NCBI GenBank assembly: GCA_040226215.1 | Contig: JAVKFF010000002.1 | Coordinates: forward strand, 1-11,450 | DNA: 11,450 nt | Origin: JAVKFF01 sp040226215 | GTDB taxonomy: Bacteria > Pseudomonadota > Alphaproteobacteria > DSM-16000 > Inquilinaceae | Direction of reading: 5' to 3' | In this document: positions 8,724 to 11,450 of the stretch, piece after piece | Numbering within the stretch: position 1 is the first letter of the stretch | Layout: every line of letters starts with the position of its first letter | Notes under the pieces: generated by a model | Database searches by the model: none | What the model saw: only the letters and a program-made list of their open reading frames with translations | What the model was told of the DNA's origin: nothing | Program-made: the position numbers and the translations under genes

Positions 8724-10928
8724 TCAGCCGGTGCCGGCCTGGGGCGTGGGCGATCCTTCCGCAGCGACCGCCGCGGCCGAGGAAACGCTGGGATCGTCGC
8801 GGTCGACGCCGGGCGGGATGCGCACCTTGACGTCGCGGCTCGCCAGTTCGATGCCGTTGTCCTCGAATGCCTTGAGAATACGCTGATAGACCTCGCGCCG
8901 GATCAGGAACTGCTCGCCGGGCTTGGCCATGAACTTGACGCCCAGCACCATGTTGAACTCCTCGATGCGGCGCACGCCCTGGCTCTTCAGCGGCTCGATC
9001 AGCGAGGGGCCGAGCAGCGGATCGGCCGCCAGCTCGTTACCGATGCGCTTGACCAGCCGCTTGACGACGGCAAGGTCGGTCTCGAACGGTACCCGGAACT
9101 CCAGCTTCATGATCACCCAGTCGCGACTGTAGTTGGTGATCGAGCGGATCTCGCCGAAGGGCACGGTGTGGATGGCGCCGCGGTGGTGGCGCAGTCGCAT
9201 CGAGCGGATGGAGATCGCCTCCACCGTGCCGCGCAGCTGGTCGATCTCGACATACTCCCCGATCCGGAAGGCATCGTCGAGCAGGAAGAAGACGCCGGAA
9301 AAGATGTCCCGCACCAGCGCCTGGGCGCCGAAGCCGATGGCGATGCCGACCACGCCGGCACCGGCCAGCAGCGGGCCGATATCGATGCCGAAGGCCGACA
9401 GCCCGATCATCATCACGATGACGACGAGGAAGACCAGCAGGAAGTTGCGCAGGAGCGGCAGCAGGGTGCCGAGCCTGGAATGGGCCGCCCCACCGCCGCC
9501 CTCGTCGCCCCTCGTGTCGGCCTGCAGCGCGCCCTCCACCTCCATGCGCTTGTAGATCGCCGTCTTGGCCGCCTGCCAGACGGCGTCGGCGATGACATAG
9601 GCGATCAGCGTGGTGAAGATCGCCCTGACCAGAGTCTCGCCCAGCGGCTCCTCCTGCATGACGAAGCCGGGGTCGGTGTTGTAGGCGGTGATCAGCAGGC
9701 CGGCGGCGATCAGCAGCAGGATGGCGCGGGCGCCCCGGCCGATCAGGATCACCCAGAGGTTCTGCCGGGCGAGGCGCGCCTCCTCGCTGTCGGCGGCAGT
9801 GCCCGGGCGCCGCGCCATGCCGATCGCCGCCTGGTCGCAGATGCGCAAGGCCGGCGGCAGGAAGACCAGCACCAGCAGCACCATGGCCGGTACGATGAAG
9901 TCCATCACCCAGGCCAGCCACATCACGATCAGCAGCGCGCTTCTGAGGGCACGCCGGGCGCGGGCCAGGGCCGGGCGCGCCTCGATCTCCCCGGCCTTGC
10001 GGCGGACGGCGGCGCCACGCCACAGCGCGGCGATCAGGATGGCGACGAGGAACAGGCCGTTGGCGAAGGTGAGCATGCGGACCAGCGACGGTGCCAGGCC
10101 GAGTTCACGCAGCGCGCCGCCGGTGAACATGAAGAAGCAGAAGACGACGACGACCGCATTGGTCCAGCGGAAGAGGAACAAGGCATAGGATGTGGGCATC
10201 GGCACCAGGCGCAGCGACTCGACCCAGGGGGCGTAGGCGAAGCGGCCGAAGGCATGGGCCAGGCGGTAGACGAGGAAGACGTTGAGATAGGTCAGCGTCA
10301 GCACCTCGATGATGGGCGTCCAGTCGAACAGGGCGAAGGCGCCGATACTGCCAAGCGCGAAGGCGGCGACCGACAGCACGGCGAAGACGAAGCGCAGCGC
10401 GTTCATCCGCACCCGGTCCCCCGGCACGACCATGGGCGCGTTGACGATCGCCAGACGCACGCCCCGGCTGGCGCGCCAGAAGGCCCATTCCACGGCCACG
10501 CCGATAGCCATGAAGACGACGATGAAGAGCAGCACGTGCGCCCACTCGCCGCCGTCGAGCTCGAAGGAGAGGATGGTGACCGTGCGGTCGAGATCGTTGT
10601 CGACGGCCTCGATGTCGGCAACGATGCCGGCCGCCCGCTCCTCGATGGCGGCGATCAGGGTGGGCAGCGGGCTCGCCATGACGGCGTCGCCCGCAAGCGT
10701 GCCGGTGGCTGCCGGCCCCTCCTCCACCTGAGTGCGCAGCCAGGCGCGCACCTCGGGATCGTCGAGCAGGTCGAGCAGGGTGAGCAGCTGCAGGTTGCTG
10801 GGGCCGGGCGCGGCCGGCGTCTCCGCCGCCTCGTCGGAGGTCAGGCCCGGTACCTGTGCCGGCGCGGCGCCGGAAGCGAGGACGAGCAGGATGAGAGCGA
10901 CGATACCCGCGCATAGCCGACCCGCCAT
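8724..10928 (-). CDS. Large MscS-family mechanosensitive channel, YbiO-like
   Basis: MscS-type channels open under membrane tension and release solutes on osmotic downshock. I start at the ATG at 10928 because a strong GGAGG (10936-10940) lies seven bases upstream and it gives a signal peptide (residues 1-24, APA-Q cleavage); an upstream ATG at 11039 would bury that signal behind 37 arginine-rich residues. The 734-aa protein has a periplasmic segment (25-130), some eight to nine hydrophobic helices (131-452), then the MscS core: TM2-like 494-512, pore helix IGPLLAGAGVVGIAIGFGAQ at 517-536 continuing to LLDD (552), and the beta domain with EIDQLRGTVEAISIRS (561-576) and TVPFGEIRSITNYSR (588-602). 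Size and layout match E. coli YbiO (741 aa). The C-terminus is disordered and Ala/Ser/Pro-rich. The small 78-aa gene lies 144 bp upstream. Confidence 0.95.
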   Translation of the reverse strand: MAGRLCAGIVALILLVLASGAAPAQVPGLTSDEAAETPAAPGPSNLQLLTLLDLLDDPEVRAWLRTQVEEGPAATGTLAGDAVMASPLPTLIAAIEERAAGIVADIEAVDNDLDRTVTILSFELDGGEWAHVLLFIVVFMAIGVAVEWAFWRASRGVRLAIVNAPMVVPGDRVRMNALRFVFAVLSVAAFALGSIGAFALFDWTPIIEVLTLTYLNVFLVYRLAHAFGRFAYAPWVESLRLVPMPTSYALFLFRWTNAVVVVFCFFMFTGGALRELGLAPSLVRMLTFANGLFLVAILIAALWRGAAVRRKAGEIEARPALARARRALRSALLIVMWLAWVMDFIVPAMVLLVLVFLPPALRICDQAAIGMARRPGTAADSEEARLARQNLWVILIGRGARAILLLIAAGLLITAYNTDPGFVMQEEPLGETLVRAIFTTLIAYVIADAVWQAAKTAIYKRMEVEGALQADTRGDEGGGGAAHSRLGTLLPLLRNFLLVFLVVIVMMIGLSAFGIDIGPLLAGAGVVGIAIGFGAQALVRDIFSGVFFLLDDAFRIGEYVEIDQLRGTVEAISIRSMRLRHHRGAIHTVPFGEIRSITNYSRDWVIMKLEFRVPFETDLAVVKRLVKRIGNELAADPLLGPSLIEPLKSQGVRRIEEFNMVLGVKFMAKPGEQFLIRREVYQRILKAFEDNGIELASRDVKVRIPPGVDRDDPSVSSAAAVAAEGSPTPQAGTG

Positions 10929-10935
10929 GACCCCA

Positions 10936-10940
10936 CCTCC
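10936..10940 (-). promoter_or_regulatory. Strong ribosome binding site fixing the MscS start
   Basis: GGAGG within AGGGGAGGTGGGG on the minus strand ends seven bases before the ATG at 10928. It decides against the longer frame beginning at 11039. Confidence 0.85.
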
Positions 10941-11072
10941 CCTGAGCGACAACCGCCGCCACGTCCTCGACCGGACCGGGCGGCGCTGTCCGAACCGACG
11001 GCGCAGAGACTGCCACGGTTGCGCGGGGTTGGCGAGCACCCGCCGCCTGGGCGGACGAGCCGTTGCCGATGG

Positions 11073-11309
11073 TCAGCCGCGATGGCCGGCGTGCCGTCCG
11101 CTGAAGCCAAGGCGGCGTTCGGCCGCCCGGCGGCGAAACGGGCTCCAGGAGGCGACGCGACCGAAGAGCGCGTGAAACGCCGCCGAGCGCTCGAGGCGCG
11201 CGCGACGCAGGCCCGCCTGCTTCAAGGCCTCCCAAGCCTCGTCGCCCGGGGGTAGATGGTCGTGGCCGGAAATCCGGCCTGTTGAAGGTTTCTTGTTGGC
11301 GTCACTCAT
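11073..11309 (-). CDS. Uncharacterised basic 78-aa protein
   Basis: I do not recognise this protein. From the ATG at 11309 it begins MSDANKKPSTGRISGHDHLP, a polar and probably flexible N-terminus, followed by a likely amphipathic helix (DEAWEALKQAGLRRARLERS) and an arginine-rich C-terminus (FRRRAAERR, then GRHAGHRG). There is no signal peptide or membrane helix. The net charge is strongly positive, which would suit nucleic-acid or membrane-surface contact, but that is only compositional inference. The start is well supported by AGGAG at 11317-11321, seven bases upstream; a longer frame to 11381 lacks such a site. It is on the same strand as the MscS gene and 144 bp upstream of it, so the two could be cotranscribed. 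A hairpin and a perfect palindrome lie upstream. Confidence 0.7.
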   Translation of the reverse strand: MSDANKKPSTGRISGHDHLPPGDEAWEALKQAGLRRARLERSAAFHALFGRVASWSPFRRRAAERRLGFSGRHAGHRG

Positions 11310-11344
11310 GATCGCGCTCCTGTAGCATCGCGGTGGAGTGTGCG

Positions 11345-11361
11345 CCCGGCACGTTGCCGGG
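11345..11361. repeat. Hairpin CCCGGC-N5-GCCGGG upstream of the 78-aa gene
   Basis: CCCGGC (11345-11350) and GCCGGG (11356-11361) form a perfect 6-bp stem with loop ACGTT. In the minus direction it lies 35 bp before the start codon, so it may fall in the 5' leader of the mRNA. No T-run follows. Confidence 0.45.
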
Positions 11362-11365
11362 TGAT

Positions 11366-11377
11366 ATCGCCGGCGAT
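11366..11377. promoter_or_regulatory. Perfect 12-bp palindrome, possible operator
   Basis: ATCGCCGGCGAT is identical to its reverse complement. It lies 56 bp upstream of the 78-aa start, just outside the neighbouring hairpin, in a plausible promoter position. In GC-rich DNA a chance palindrome of this length is possible. Confidence 0.4.
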
Positions 11378-11450
11378 GCACGCGTGTTTCCGGTCGGTTT
11401 CGGCCGTCTGGTTCTCAGGTCCTCAGGCTACCTGGCGCGGGGTCCCGGCG

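Noticed and set aside
7143..10916. A 1257-codon open frame on the plus strand
   Set aside because: It runs out of frame through the LysE and VTT genes and then antisense to the MscS gene. All three real genes have clear family motifs; the long frame has none and reflects lack of AT-rich stops.
10929..11039. N-terminal extension of the MscS protein by 37 residues
   Set aside because: The extension is arginine-rich and would hide a good signal peptide. The ATG at 10928 has a strong GGAGG site and matches the expected family layout.

Overview
The window is GC-rich chromosomal DNA, most likely from an alphaproteobacterium. The main evidence is gyrA directly followed by coaD with a 1-nt overlap, and a GyrA whose C-terminal domain carries an extra charged stretch, as I recall from alphaproteobacterial gyrases. 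No mobile element, CRISPR array, rRNA or phage gene was recognised. I found no convincing undescribed multi-gene system: this is a mostly ordinary core region with some accessory-looking edges.

Layout. A block read leftward (minus strand) runs from about 7134 down to 94: a TspO/MBR membrane protein, a NorM-like MATE exporter, gyrA, coaD, tRNA-Lys(UUU), a 93-aa uncharacterised protein and a FAS1 (fasciclin) lipoprotein. Divergent from tspO, the plus strand carries a LysE-type exporter and then a VTT/TVP38-TMEM64 membrane protein, 60 bp apart and probably one transcript. Convergent with these, the minus strand carries a large YbiO-like MscS mechanosensitive channel, preceded by a small basic 78-aa protein of unknown function.

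How the genes fit together. gyrA and coaD form a tight unit (TGATG junction) linking DNA supercoiling and coenzyme A synthesis only by co-expression, not by pathway. The tRNA-Lys gene just downstream has its own candidate sigma70-type promoter. The five membrane proteins between about 5050 and 10930 (TspO, MATE, LysE, VTT, MscS) all concern export or the envelope, but nothing shows that they form one pathway.

The points most worth a second look are the repetitive acidic GyrA tail next to coaD, the unusual residues at the GyrA quinolone-region helix, the start-site and promoter question for the LysE gene, dyad-symmetric candidate operators in the tspO/LysE gap and upstream of the 78-aa gene, two small uncharacterised proteins, and a 313-bp gene-free stretch (616-928) with a 13-bp tandem duplication and a nine-G run.
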